DNA of 64,000 bases. Origin: Rhyacichthys aspro (Eukaryota > Chordata > Actinopteri > Gobiiformes > Rhyacichthyidae). The notes beneath the pieces were generated by a model. That model was not told the DNA's origin and ran no database searches. It worked only from the letters and a program-made list of their open reading frames with translations. Every line of letters starts with the position of its first letter. Positions within the stretch are counted from its first letter, which is position 1. Shown here in pieces: positions 47,991-58,760 of this stretch. The stretch lies in NCBI GenBank assembly GCA_036850595.1, contig CM072149.1:658001-722000 (forward strand), written 5' to 3'. The position numbers and the translations under genes were made by a program.

Positions 47991-48720
47991 ACCTAGCTCC
48001 GTTTGTACCTGAACCCTCAGCGGACTCATCCTGCTGCTTAGCATCAGGCTTAATTGGAAAGAGGGGGAGGCTGGAGAAAAAAGCAAGAGTAAAATCCCCT
48101 AATTCCTGGATTATAATTTAAAATATTCCAAAATGCTAATCAGGGAATTGCAACCAACAAAGGGATAATAAGATGGTCATCCAATTACTGGTATTTTCAG
48201 GCCCTGTTTGGAGGGGCCGGGGTAGACCTGGAGTCCTTTAAAGTGAAGATGCGGCGTTGCGGCTCAAGCTGTGAGCAAACAGCGAGCTCGCCGCAGCCCT
48301 CCCTGCGTCTGCCTGTCTCACAAATATGTTAATGAGGGTCCAGATATTCACACACTTAATTAGCTTGGGCCGCGGTTGTTTCATTTGATTGGGGCAAAGA
48401 AGAAAGAGCAAGAAAATCAGGAGAAAGAAGGGTTTCAATAGCGGATTTAAACATGGCCTCAAGGTGACGAGAAGGTATTGTTAACTACTGTACTCAAATG
48501 AACTTTTTCTCTTTTTCCGGAGGCAGGAGCAAATCCAGCACGGCTCAGATTAGGCTGTCATTCGCTGGCGAGCGTTTCAATTCAGAACATGAAGTGATTG
48601 CACTAATTGAAGTGGCATTCATGACATTAACATATTATAAAATGAGCTGAGTCCGGAGCAGTACCTACACACAGCGCTGGAACAGAGGAGCCAGCGCTGC
48701 TCAGCTTTCGGAGAAGATTG
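47991..48720. promoter_or_regulatory. Candidate conserved noncoding block
   Basis: High-complexity, moderate-GC sequence has several ATTA motifs (CTTAATTGGAAAG near 48049, CACTTAATTAGCTTGGG near 48353, CACTAATTGAAGTGGC near 48601). It contains no protein-like frame. Compatible with conserved regulatory DNA; unverified. Confidence 0.3.
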
Positions 48721-49237
48721 CACTCTGTCTGCCACAATAGACATCATTGAACATGAAATTAGACATTTTTCGGGATGAACTGTTCACATAAAGGAATGCA
48801 GCGTGATTTAGTAACGTTCCCTAATGTCTCCTTTCCAAGTGTGTACTCAGACAGATTGCAGCCAGATCAAGTTGAGGTTGCTGGGTTATTATGTTTACAA
48901 TGTGGGAATAAAAATAAATAAATCAAGATTTAAAAAAGAATAAAGCTAAGAAAAGACACAAAATGAGGAGAGTTTGAAGGCAAAAATTAAACAAAGTGCT
49001 TAAGAGTGGATCTCTGTTCCTTGCTTTCTTAGAGAAAAAAAAACAAAAAATCTGCATTTATGTTTTCAATTTCCTTATTTAGCATCAATAGGGGGCAGTT
49101 CATTATTCCGTTTATCTACGAGGCGGATTCTTCCAAACCCTGCCCAAATATCACAAGTATATTATATTTCTCATGTAAATCTGCCTTTTCTTCTTTTACA
49201 AAAAGAGAGAAAGCAGCTTGGCATATTTATTGGTGAG

Positions 49238-49290
49238 CCCCCCCCCCTCCCCAGCCCCCCACCCCCCACCCCCACCCCCCTTCCTCCAAG
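49238..49290 (-). other. C-rich tract; minus strand strongly G-quadruplex-prone
   Basis: The plus strand has C runs of 9, 4, 7, 6, 5 and 6 separated by one to three other bases. Read on the minus strand this is at least six G runs with very short loops, an ideal G3+N1-7 arrangement. A glycine/tryptophan-rich minus frame across it is a composition artefact. Confidence 0.75.
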
Positions 49291-51102
49291 ACGCCAGCCC
49301 CGTCTCTCAGCACTTCCACCCCTGAATCCTCTTCACGCACATACAATGACCCAAATACGAGGGGTCTAGACGGGCTCGTCCTAAAGGGGGATCGTCTGGC
49401 TGCCCCTGGCGTCCCATCAGCCCTAGGTGACAAACCGCACAATAATACCACACAATGCTCCGAAAAGGAATGTTTAACACTGTCACTCACTGGCTCTTCA
49501 ACTTGTGATTTCAAATGTTTGAATATTTAGGGTCAAAAGGTAAGATTCAATTAGAGGAAAGATCCAGGTTTTTAGCCATTTGCATTCAGAGTGTCTTCTT
49601 CAAATGTTTTAATGCTAGACTCGGAGCTGTATCTGACCCCATTCACCACCTTCAACTGTCCAAGAACAATTTCTGGAATTTATTTTGTAGAGAATTTGAC
49701 ACTGGTCCAAAAACAATCCCCTAGCTTTGAGACTATGTAAAGCGTGATCCTCTTTTTCTCTTTTCCTTACCTACAGCTGACTGGAGCACCAGCTGGTGGC
49801 GCGCAGCCAACACTTGCAGGCATGAGCTTGTACTTGGAGGCTAACTGCACCGCTGAACCGCTCTGGGATTTGGGCCGCATTATAGATATGGACTGCAGTA
49901 TAGATTATTAACAGGAGCGGTGTGTGGGCGCATCAACCAGAGCACTTAATTCAGATTTTTGTTCTATTTACTGACTGCTCTTTGCAGCTGTTCACCTAAA
50001 AACATGCAGCTTTTTGTTTCTAATTTGGTTAAACATCTCATCAGTTTGATAAGTGATGACTAACGGAAGCATGATATAATTATCTTTGATATCTTAAATA
50101 ATCTGCTTTGCAAAAAGGCAGGGAAATGTAACACAGATGATGATGAAATAAAGCACATCTTCAGCCAAGTGTTAGGCTCCAAAACATATTTGCCCTTACA
50201 AAAAAGGATAAAACAATATTTTCTTTTTCTCTTTCATTCGACAGCATAAATACAAATAAATGACAGAATGAATGATTACATTCAGGGTGAAGTCTGGGAA
50301 GCAGTGGCTGTATACAGTGTTACAGTCAGGGTTAAATGTCGTCATCTAAAGCCAAACACAGAACTGAAGTTGGATGTGTTCCACTGAAAATATGATTATT
50401 TGGGAAACATAGCATGGCTTTTAAAAAGGTCGAAAAAAGCAAAATAGCCATATGTATTATTGCATATTATTTAGTCACGCTATTTATTTTTTTAAATGCT
50501 TTCTGAACAACTAAACTCAGCGTTTCTCTTTGTATTATCAGTAACTAGATCAGGCAAAACAAGAAGATAAAAATTTGTGTTGTATCTATCTTTAATTTAA
50601 GTTAATTTAATATTTGAAGTCACATGTATCAGTCTGCTATAAAGAAAAATGTCTACAAATTAATACATACAGCCAGTCAAAAAAAGGACTAACAATAAAA
50701 TATGTTGCAGTGAAAGTGAGGGGATAAAACAAGAGAGTTGTAGTGAGCAGTCTCCAGCAGACGGGGAAGTGCGTGCATACTGAAAAGATTTATTCCTCCT
50801 TGTGAGAGAGCACACCTCGCCGGAATATGCGATGTGACTGGGCGGGATCTGTGTCCGTCAGAATGTTCGTCTACCGTCTTGTCAAAGTTTCTCTTTCTAT
50901 ATTTTGATTGGCCCGAATAGAGCAAGAGGAAAAATCTCCTGTCAGCTATTCTTACATTAAATATTCCCATTGTTATGAAGACTTGCAGTGAGAAAGCATA
51001 AGCCTCTTGACTTATGAATTTTATCCAAAGAACTGTGAGAGGAAAGCCATTTTCTTCATTGACCTTAATCTTAAATAGGTCTCAAAGACAGGTAGACTGA
51101 TA
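49291..51102. other. Unique sequence, no gene supported
   Basis: 49300-49920 is moderate-GC without a recognised gene. 49980-50700 is AT-rich. 50700-50960 is moderate GC. Nothing specific can be supported. Confidence 0.4.
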
Positions 51103-51123
51103 AAAAAAAAAAAAAAAAAAAAA
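51103..51123 (+). repeat. Poly(A) run
   Basis: About 21 consecutive A, directly visible. No retrotransposon body is recognised immediately upstream. Confidence 0.9.
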
Positions 51124-51129
51124 GTGTGG

Positions 51130-52470
51130 AAAAGAATAGGAGCTAAGCCCACTTTTTCTGAGGGCTTGTGTTGGGTGTTATCGCTGGCGGCCGACAAACA
51201 GATCCAAACTTCAGGTTCCAGAGGAGCATTTGGGTGCGGCGTGCCAGCTGGGCTAATGCATAGATTAGTTTACAAGTTTGGCTCCAATGCCAACTGGATT
51301 AAGCCCCGTGATGTGTCGGGTATTTGCACATTGTTTGACAGTCTTCATACGGTCAGCATCAGCCAGGGAGCAGGGCTGGGACGGACTTATGCTAAACCCT
51401 TCCTATTTGTGTTTATCCAAACAAATTGTGACCGCCAGTGTCAGCGGGGCTGAGCTGATTGGATTCACGTCACTCCGGAGCATTATTGCGGCACCTCCGA
51501 AAGCGCCGGGAAGCAATTGTAACCATTTATTCCTAAGATAGCGCCCATCTCCTGCCCCGGGGCTACGTCTTTCATATCGGCGCTCTTGTCAGTCCGATCC
51601 CGTGTTTCAAAAAGCCTTGTGTCAAGATCAAACTCTCCGTGACAGAGGCCGTATCTAATGCCTCTACACTCAGCTATAATCAGACTAATCACTTTGAACT
51701 AGTTCACAGAAAGGCCCTTTCTTTTCTGGAGCAAAATTGGTTTGGTCTCCTTTAAGACTCTGGGGTTTATTTGATTAAGACTGGAGCAGAGCATGAGAAA
51801 TCAAGGAGGGGACTTCAGTGGCATTCCTCAGTAATATTTATACCAATCCCCAGCTTGTAAATCATTTATGCTCTTTCCCACTCACGTTTTGACTCCAAAG
51901 CTCCAAGTCAAGCGTGAATTAGGTCTGATCATAATAAACTAAGCTCCTGCCAGGGCATTGTCTCTCGTCAGATCAGAGGAGGAGGGTCAAGAGCAGCCGG
52001 ACCTCGAGGGCACCCCAGGGACGCCTCTTCCAAAACCCCTAAACAGATCCGCCGCACAAGGCCTTTAATTGTTATTTCTGCCCCGGCCCCACCCCCCACA
52101 CGGTGTCCGGGCAGACACCGCGGTCCTGATGGCTTTGTAATGAGAGGCACACCCAGGGGGAGCAGCCCGGTGACTTCCAAATACATTGCCCTTGTTAGCG
52201 AGCTTTGGCGCTCTGCTACGCCGTTACAGATGTCCGTAATAGAGCGCTAATAGAGATCCATTACCCTCAGGTTGGGGGTGGGCCGGTGTCGGAAGGGAGG
52301 GCACACACACTCATAAGATTACTACACTTGTGGCTGACCTCTGCCGCTGTCGAAAACTGATTATTGCATTCAAAGGAGCCCAAAGGTGGTGTCGGGTCTG
52401 GGCCGATGAACAATTGGATTATCCTCGGCTGCGGTTTGAGATCCAAGAGAGTAGCAGAGGACAATTTTCA
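51130..52470. promoter_or_regulatory. Candidate conserved noncoding cluster
   Basis: About 1.3 kb of high-complexity sequence of moderate GC with little simple repeat. It includes TTGGCTCCAATGCCAA (near-palindromic, NFI-like but with a 6-base spacer) and AACTGGATTAAGCC (51290-51304), CAGATTAGTCTGATTATAGC-type ATTA motifs (about 51675-51690) and CCTTTAATTGTTATTTC (52063). Overlapping plus frames of 109 and 87 codons (51124-51541) have no recognisable domain. The texture is that of clustered conserved regulatory elements. Inference only. Confidence 0.35.
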
Positions 52471-53751
52471 TACATCTCTACTTTTTAGACGCAATTGGTA
52501 GACTTTTATTTCTGCTGCACTACATTTCTATATTACTTTGCGTTACTTAATTCTAATTTTGTGGATAAATTCATTTTGCTGTGGCAATGGTGGCTTTTGT
52601 TTTCCAAAGCAGTAGCTCTTTTACCTACATAAGCAACACCCTAACACAAAAAGATATCCTTCTGAGCTAAATAGAACACATATAACTCTAGAGACAAAGG
52701 CAACTCTTCTGCTGCTAGTGTTCACCTGCTCCATCATTGTTTAAAGCCCCGGAAGACTGCACTCACAGCCTACTTAAGGAGATCAAAAGGGACTAGACAC
52801 CAGAAAATGAACTGGGCTAGACATGTTACTGATTCAACACTCTACAGTAGTAACGTCTGCCTGAAAATACAGCTATTAAATCCTTCCTTAACCGTAATAT
52901 ATGCCCCTACTTCTCCTTTAAGTAAAGAGTTGGAGTACTTCTTTCAGCACTGATTCTAAATCAGCTTTGTAATGAAGAAATATTAGTAGCAAAGAAGCAG
53001 AGAACAATAGAATTACACATTGTGTGTTGCCCTCATGACAGAAGGTAGAGAGAAACATTAAATTAATGAGCCCAGAAGAACTTTGTCACAAATGAATTGT
53101 GTAAATACATTGATCTTCACACTTCTCGAGTCTATTTTTTCCGTCGATCTGAGCATAATGATTTGTTCCCCTACCATTTTTACATTGCAGGGGAAAAAAA
53201 AAAAAAACCTGTTCTGTTTTTCACCGGCGCTGGCTCTCGGTAAACACTCTTCCTTCTTATCTGCACACTGCCTTCTCCCTAGGCTATGGAGCAGATTTTT
53301 CATTTAGCTAAAAGCTCGGTAAGAGGTCTATGAGAATGATAATCCTACCACGGGCCGCAGCTGGCGCTTCTGCGGCGCGGATGATTAGTCGGGAATGTTT
53401 TGCATTCGACCTGGAGAAATTCTCTCAGTGGGAAGTTAGCATCCGCTTACTGTCTTTTTCGGTGGGGGCCCACTCACGACTCCCGCCCCTCCTTCTCTGA
53501 ACTGCCTGCACAGTGAGTGTTTCTAATGGATGGTTAGAAACAATATGAAATGACTTGTATTGTTTTGCATTTAGGGGGAAGATCACCTGGTTATGATTAG
53601 AGAAAAACAACAATCTATTCATATTTAACAATGATCATGGAGCCTGATCCCAAAAAAACCAAACAAAAAAAATGGTATTTCTTTGTAACAACTTCCACTT
53701 TATTTCGTAAAAAAAAAAAAAAAATCTTTTAATAATTGTAAATGAAAACAA
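52471..53751. other. Unique sequence, no gene seen
   Basis: 52471-53040 is AT-rich. 53040-53560 is higher-complexity and may include conserved noncoding DNA. A 14-A run lies near 53192 and another near 53710. Confidence 0.4.
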
Positions 53752-54490
53752 TCCCGATTCTCCAACTTGCCCCTTAGCCCTCCAAATAAAGGGGTAAGGG
53801 GTATTAGCTACCTCTATGAATTGAGAGAGCACTTCACCTAGACACATATATGTACAATAAGATCTATAATAATATAAGGTTTATAAAATATATCACAACA
53901 TAACATGTAGCCAAGTACAGTACAAGTCTTTACTCTATAGGCTATATATAAAACCATATAGTTTATAATGTATGTTATAATAAATAGTATAATATTACGA
54001 TAAGGTCTAAGACATCTGTGGGTATATGTCATTATCACACAGCGTATGAAAAGACCAGTGCCTGGTCACAGACTTAAGACACTGAAGGATGTTGCTATGA
54101 CGACAAAAATAAAACAGACTGTTTGCTTACGTTATATCAAGTTAAATTGACAGTTATCTGTGTTATGCATTAGGTAAAAAAAAGACTGCGATGATGCCGA
54201 TTATGAAGAAAATGGATTTGTACATTAACGAGTTCAAGATTAAAGTTACATAAAACAGAGCAGTTGTGATTTATTTTTGGCGAAATTTGTTGCACTTTGC
54301 ACCTCTCTTGCAGCTGCGGTGCCGGTGAGTGCGCTGCATGCTGGGAATTTATCTTATCCCTTGGTTTCAAGTGTTGTGTCCGTATATCTCTGTTTGGAGG
54401 GGAGTGCAGCCCTTCCCCTTGATCATAAGGAGTAATTTCGTGAACGCACAAAACAAGGGCTAACAGCTAAGGGGTAGAACTGGATTGGAC
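53752..54490. mobile_element. Decayed inverted-repeat DNA element
   Basis: The left end TCCCGATTCTCCAACTTGCC then CCTTAGCCC (53752-53780) faces the right end AAGGGCTAACAGCTAAGGGG then TAGAACTGGATTGGAC (54455-54490). Read inverted, these share GTCC-AATYC...-TMCCCCTTAGC. Near the right end, GCATGCTGGGAATTTATCTT and CTGTTTGGAGGGGAG also match my recollection of a repeat common in fish. The interior is AT-rich with no transposase. Target duplication not found. Confidence 0.5.
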
Positions 54491-54955
54491 CTTACACTGT
54501 TCGGTGTAGTTTGCGGATAAAGGAGCATTTTAATACGGTATGTTAAATTAAAATAAAATAAACCAATACAAGAAGTACTGCATACAATATTGTTACATTT
54601 ATGCAGTACATTAATGAGTCATTAAAACACCTCAGTAGTCAAATGTGTTTTGTATATAAACTAGAGTCTTATTGACTAACCAGGTTGTATATACCATTCA
54701 TTGCACCAACTCTACTCTTTAACACAAACAACATAAATCACCAGATCGAACTTATCACAAAGAAAAATAGTTTGATTTTTGAAGCTAATTCATCTATGTG
54801 CCACTGATCAGTTACATAGGACTCATATCTGTCCATTGTCAGGACTGGAGTCTGTTGTACAACATCACGCATGCAGTAAGTATTCAAGACAGAGGGAATA
54901 AAACAGGAGAGTTGTGGATCTTCAAACTGAAAAGCTTCATGCCACATTTAAATTA
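54491..54955. other. Unique AT-rich sequence, nothing recognised
   Basis: No gene or named repeat supported. Confidence 0.5.
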
Positions 54956-55440
54956 GTCCCAAATCCATCCCCTCGTTTTAAACCCTCCTGTCAGTCGGGT
55001 GGCGCTGTGACCTCCACTATCACAAACTCCTAATTGCTTTTGATGGTAGATTGTTGCCCCGCTGCTCAGAGAAGGCTCAGGTTACCCGATGCGTTGCAGG
55101 TACGACGCCGCGCTCCCTCAGATGGAATTAAGGCGGCGCTGGGGAGGAACAGGTCATGAATGCACTTATCTCATTTGTCTGACAGGTTTAAACGTTTATT
55201 AAAGGCCCCAGCCCTAATTCCCTCAAGCAGGTGTAAGCTTCCGTTGAGGTGTGAATTATATCCAATCGAGCAGATACGCTCATAATATGATGAACACCAG
55301 CTAAGCTTTTCCAGGTGGAAATTGAATAACTCATGGTTTCTGGGCATAATCCACCCGTGCATTGTCAAAGACAAATAGAAAGGCAGTATAATTTCTTCTG
55401 TCTCCAGCTTTATTTGCTTTTGCACGGAAACACTTTGTAC
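54956..55440. promoter_or_regulatory. Candidate conserved noncoding block
   Basis: High-complexity sequence contains CTCCTAATTGCTTTTGATGG (about 55027), AGATGGAATTAAGGCGGCG (about 55121) and TGTGAATTATATCC (about 55249). No protein-like frame. Possible regulatory DNA, by texture only. Confidence 0.3.
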
Positions 55441-56373
55441 TAAAATGATATTAGCAGCATTAGACGCAGATGTAAATATACCAGCTGTGTAAACTCTTTT
55501 TAACAGTGCTGGATAAGACCCACTTTAATCCCACGGCAAACAAGTCGCAGTGAGCAAATAGTTCTCACAAATTAATTTATCTGTAATGTTTCCAGAAATG
55601 TGAATATGTCATATTTAAACATTAAGGAAGGAAAATGATGTAGTGTGTTAAGATCACAGATATGATATTCTGATTTTAATACACTGCAACAATGTAGATT
55701 AACCTTCTATGTTTCGGTAATAGCTTAAAGATCATTCTTTTTTATTTTTTATTACTTTTTATTGCTCAAAACGCTCACTGGACATACACCAGAATTTTAC
55801 AGATCGACTAAAACACAATTGATCCATGTTCAAAGACAATCTTCCAATAGCAAAAGAGTTTGGGTGGTAGAGCTAACAATACAAAACAAGATAAGTATCC
55901 GAAAAAGAGGTTAGAGAATGACAACAGTCAGAAATAGTCTATTAATGATGAATTTCAACCTACTTTCTGTTTACTCAGTGAAAAGTGAGGGAAAAATACC
56001 CATATTTTCAAATGTGCTGATCATTCTGTCAAAGCAGGGGAATTGCACCAATGTGGAATAGTCACATAAAGCCCTGCCTGTACGCCCTGCCTGTACAGAC
56101 TCTCTTTGTGCGGTCGGTGCCCCCAGGTCAGATCACCCCATGCCCAGCGGATGGACAATGTTCACCGATGCAACAAACACATGGCTGTTGACTTTCCTCC
56201 GAGCGGCGTCTGCCACCTGGCTTTAAATATGAATGGAACCTGGATTATTCCTGAGAGAATGAAAATAATAAAATAAATCAACACGTGCATTATCTATGTC
56301 ACAAAGACTGCTTGATATGGCTGTGTTATATTGTAATATGCCATAAGAGCAGGCTGAAGGATCCCATAAGGCA
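55441..56373. other. Unique AT-rich sequence, nothing recognised
   Basis: A 14-bp tandem duplicate (CCCTGCCTGTACG/A) is visible near 56072-56099. No gene supported. Confidence 0.5.
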
Positions 56374-56381
56374 ATGGTGAG

Positions 56382-56826
56382 GGGCCGCGATAGTTAATAA
56401 GAATCCTTTCAGGGGCCGAAGATGATGACATTTGGAATCTTTTATAAAATTCTGAATTTGATTTATCTTTATTTGAGTCTTTAACTTGAGTTTTAACATC
56501 AATTTCCTCGTTTTATGGAAACAGTAGTTGGATTTGAACAGGTTTTAGTTGGATTTAAACAGGTTTATTCAGATTTCAACAGGTTTCAGTTGGATTTGAA
56601 CAGGTTTTAGATAGATTTGGATAGGTTTAAGTCAGATTTGAACTGGTTTTAGTTGGATTTGAACAGGTTTTAGTTGGATTTGAGTCTTGAGTGGATTTAT
56701 TTTACAGGTTTTATTTATCTTTGTAGCAAAAACCAAATCCATTAAAAGCTAGTCCCTAAAAAAGGGCCACATAAAACATTAAAAAGGGCCGCATTTGGCC
56801 CTTGGTCCTTGAGTTTGACATGTGTG
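56382..56826 (+). mobile_element. Non-autonomous hAT-type element, copy D
   Basis: The element is flanked by a perfect 8-bp duplication CCATAAGG (56374-56381 and 56827-56834). The left terminus is shortened to CAATGGTGAGGGGCCGCGAT, lacking the GTCAAACTCAA part. The right end GTCCTTGAGTTTGACATGTGTG is intact. The segments AGGGGCCGAAGATGATGACA and GGGCCGCATTTGGCCC match copies A and C. The core has about eight 21-bp units in the normal orientation. Internal loss of the left terminal repeat after insertion is the simplest history. Confidence 0.9.
56527..56715 (+). repeat. 21-bp minisatellite inside hAT copy D
   Basis: About eight units with core TTTGAACAGGTTTTAGTTGG, some decayed (TTTCAACAGGTTTCAG, TTTGGATAGGTTTAAG). 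Shorter than in copy A, so copy number varies between insertions. Confidence 0.85.
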
Positions 56827-56834
56827 CCATAAGG

Positions 56835-58760
56835 TATTTTACTTAAAGAGTTTGATGTAAAAAAGTGATCTCCAGGTGTTAGATTAGTTAGTTTCCAAAA
56901 TGGCTGGATATTATGCTCTTAATTAATACATTTTTTTTTTTTTTATGACATAGACTTTTTCTTCTTCTTTTTCTTCAGGACTTTTGGTTTAAACTGATCA
57001 AACTGCAATCTGATTAGACACAAACGTTTCAAGCGCCTGTATCTAATCCTGAATTTCACGAAAAGGTAAAGACAAATGTGTTTTATCACCAAAGCCAATG
57101 CATATCCATTCTTTAACATCAAATATGTGCAGCACCCGAGTTCACATGCCTTGCAAATTGTATTACGTTTTATGACTGTGCCGGCTCTCCATAGATTAAC
57201 TTGTTTTTACTGACAACAACCTCTTTATACTCTCTATGCTTCCATGTGTGTCGTCCGTTTAACAGAGCTGTACAGACAAAGAGGAGACCGGAACGTTTAA
57301 GTCCGACAAACAGACCGTTGCTTATAGACGGTCGGGACGAGCAGACAATGACCCCAGTGTAACTCGAAGCGCTACGCCCGAAAACGACCCTGCGTCTAGT
57401 CAACGCCGACATCTCACAGTCACGGAATTTCCTGCTACACCTTACAACATGACCGCTGACAAAACAATCCCTTTTATCGACGGTTTAAAAATAGAATCTG
57501 ACGAACATTTTCCGTGTGGAAGCAGTGTCGGAGTGATATATATCGACGATTTGCGATGACTTGTGACCGCGTAACTAATATTTCACTTGAGGGGACAATT
57601 CGGAGGAGTTTCCCCAGCACTGTGGCCCCATTGTCATTCACTCTTCAAAAAGCGCTGCGTGAATACGACCATGTGACCAGAAGTAATGACAAGCGTGACC
57701 CATTTGCACGATGATAATTAGCCATCCACAGCCAGGGGGCACTGACCTCTGAGCGGGGCTGCGAACAAACCCACGCTTCTTTGTCTGAGAGCTGAAAATA
57801 GACATATTTACGCCATGTGCTCACTGCAAACAAAAGCGTTTTATGGTATTTGTGCATATTTTATTTGACTTTTTACAACGGGGTATGAATAGTTACTACC
57901 GAGTTTGTCTCGTGTCTATTTCAGTCGTTGCACTTTCCAAACTTAGCAGCCGTAGTGATCGTACAAAGATGATAAGGTTCCACAAGATGACTTTATTGCA
58001 AGGGAACTTCTTCAAAAAGCGCAATAAGTGGACTGAACTGTTCCAAATTTCAGCAGTAACTTCTCAAACAGTTCATGAAAGTACGTTGAATACATCAAAT
58101 CCACCAAGCAAGATAAAGTCCTTTGATCTTCCGTTTGTATAATGCATTTATTTCACATGTTCTATGGAAATGAACTGTGATTTATAAAGTCACATGAAGC
58201 TAATCGCGGCTAAAATCTGCAGCCCTGAGTGTTTCTGATAATGTAACGAACAGGACTGTGTGATCTTATCAAAAGTGTAATTGCAATATGTAAAATTGAA
58301 GGATCATAAAGTGAAATGTCAGATTAAAATAGTCATTTTATTTTTTTTGCATTTGAACATTCGGACCTTGGGGCTACATCTCATGACACTGTGCTCTCTC
58401 CACAAACTCTGAAGCCTTTTGCACACATCACTTTTGCAGCGCTTGACGTTATCATTCACATTCCAGTAGATAGTATGGTGTAATGTAGTATAGATGTGTG
58501 TCAAGAAATGATCACATGACAAACTTGGAGGAGAGTGACCCTTGTTGATTTGAAATTCTGATAATGTTAAAGGTAGGTTTTGTAGCCTTTGAACAGCTAG
58601 AGTAGCCCTGCAGAGACATGCTGTTGTTTGGGAACAATAGAAACAGGTCTGATGGTGCTTTTACTTTATTAATTTAAAACAAAATCAGTTCCTAAACCTA
58701 CTGCAAGAATATGTGTTTGAAAGGAAAGAGAAATGTGCTTCTCCCACAGAAGTACTAAGT
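56835..58760. other. Unique sequence, no gene supported
   Basis: 57170-57720 is moderate GC with short unrecognised frames on both strands. A T-run lies at 56930-56944. Otherwise AT-rich with nothing recognised. Confidence 0.45.

Noticed and set aside
51283..51298. NFI palindrome TTGGC...GCCAA
   Set aside because: The spacer is 6 bases rather than the usual 5, so it is not counted as a supported binding site on its own.
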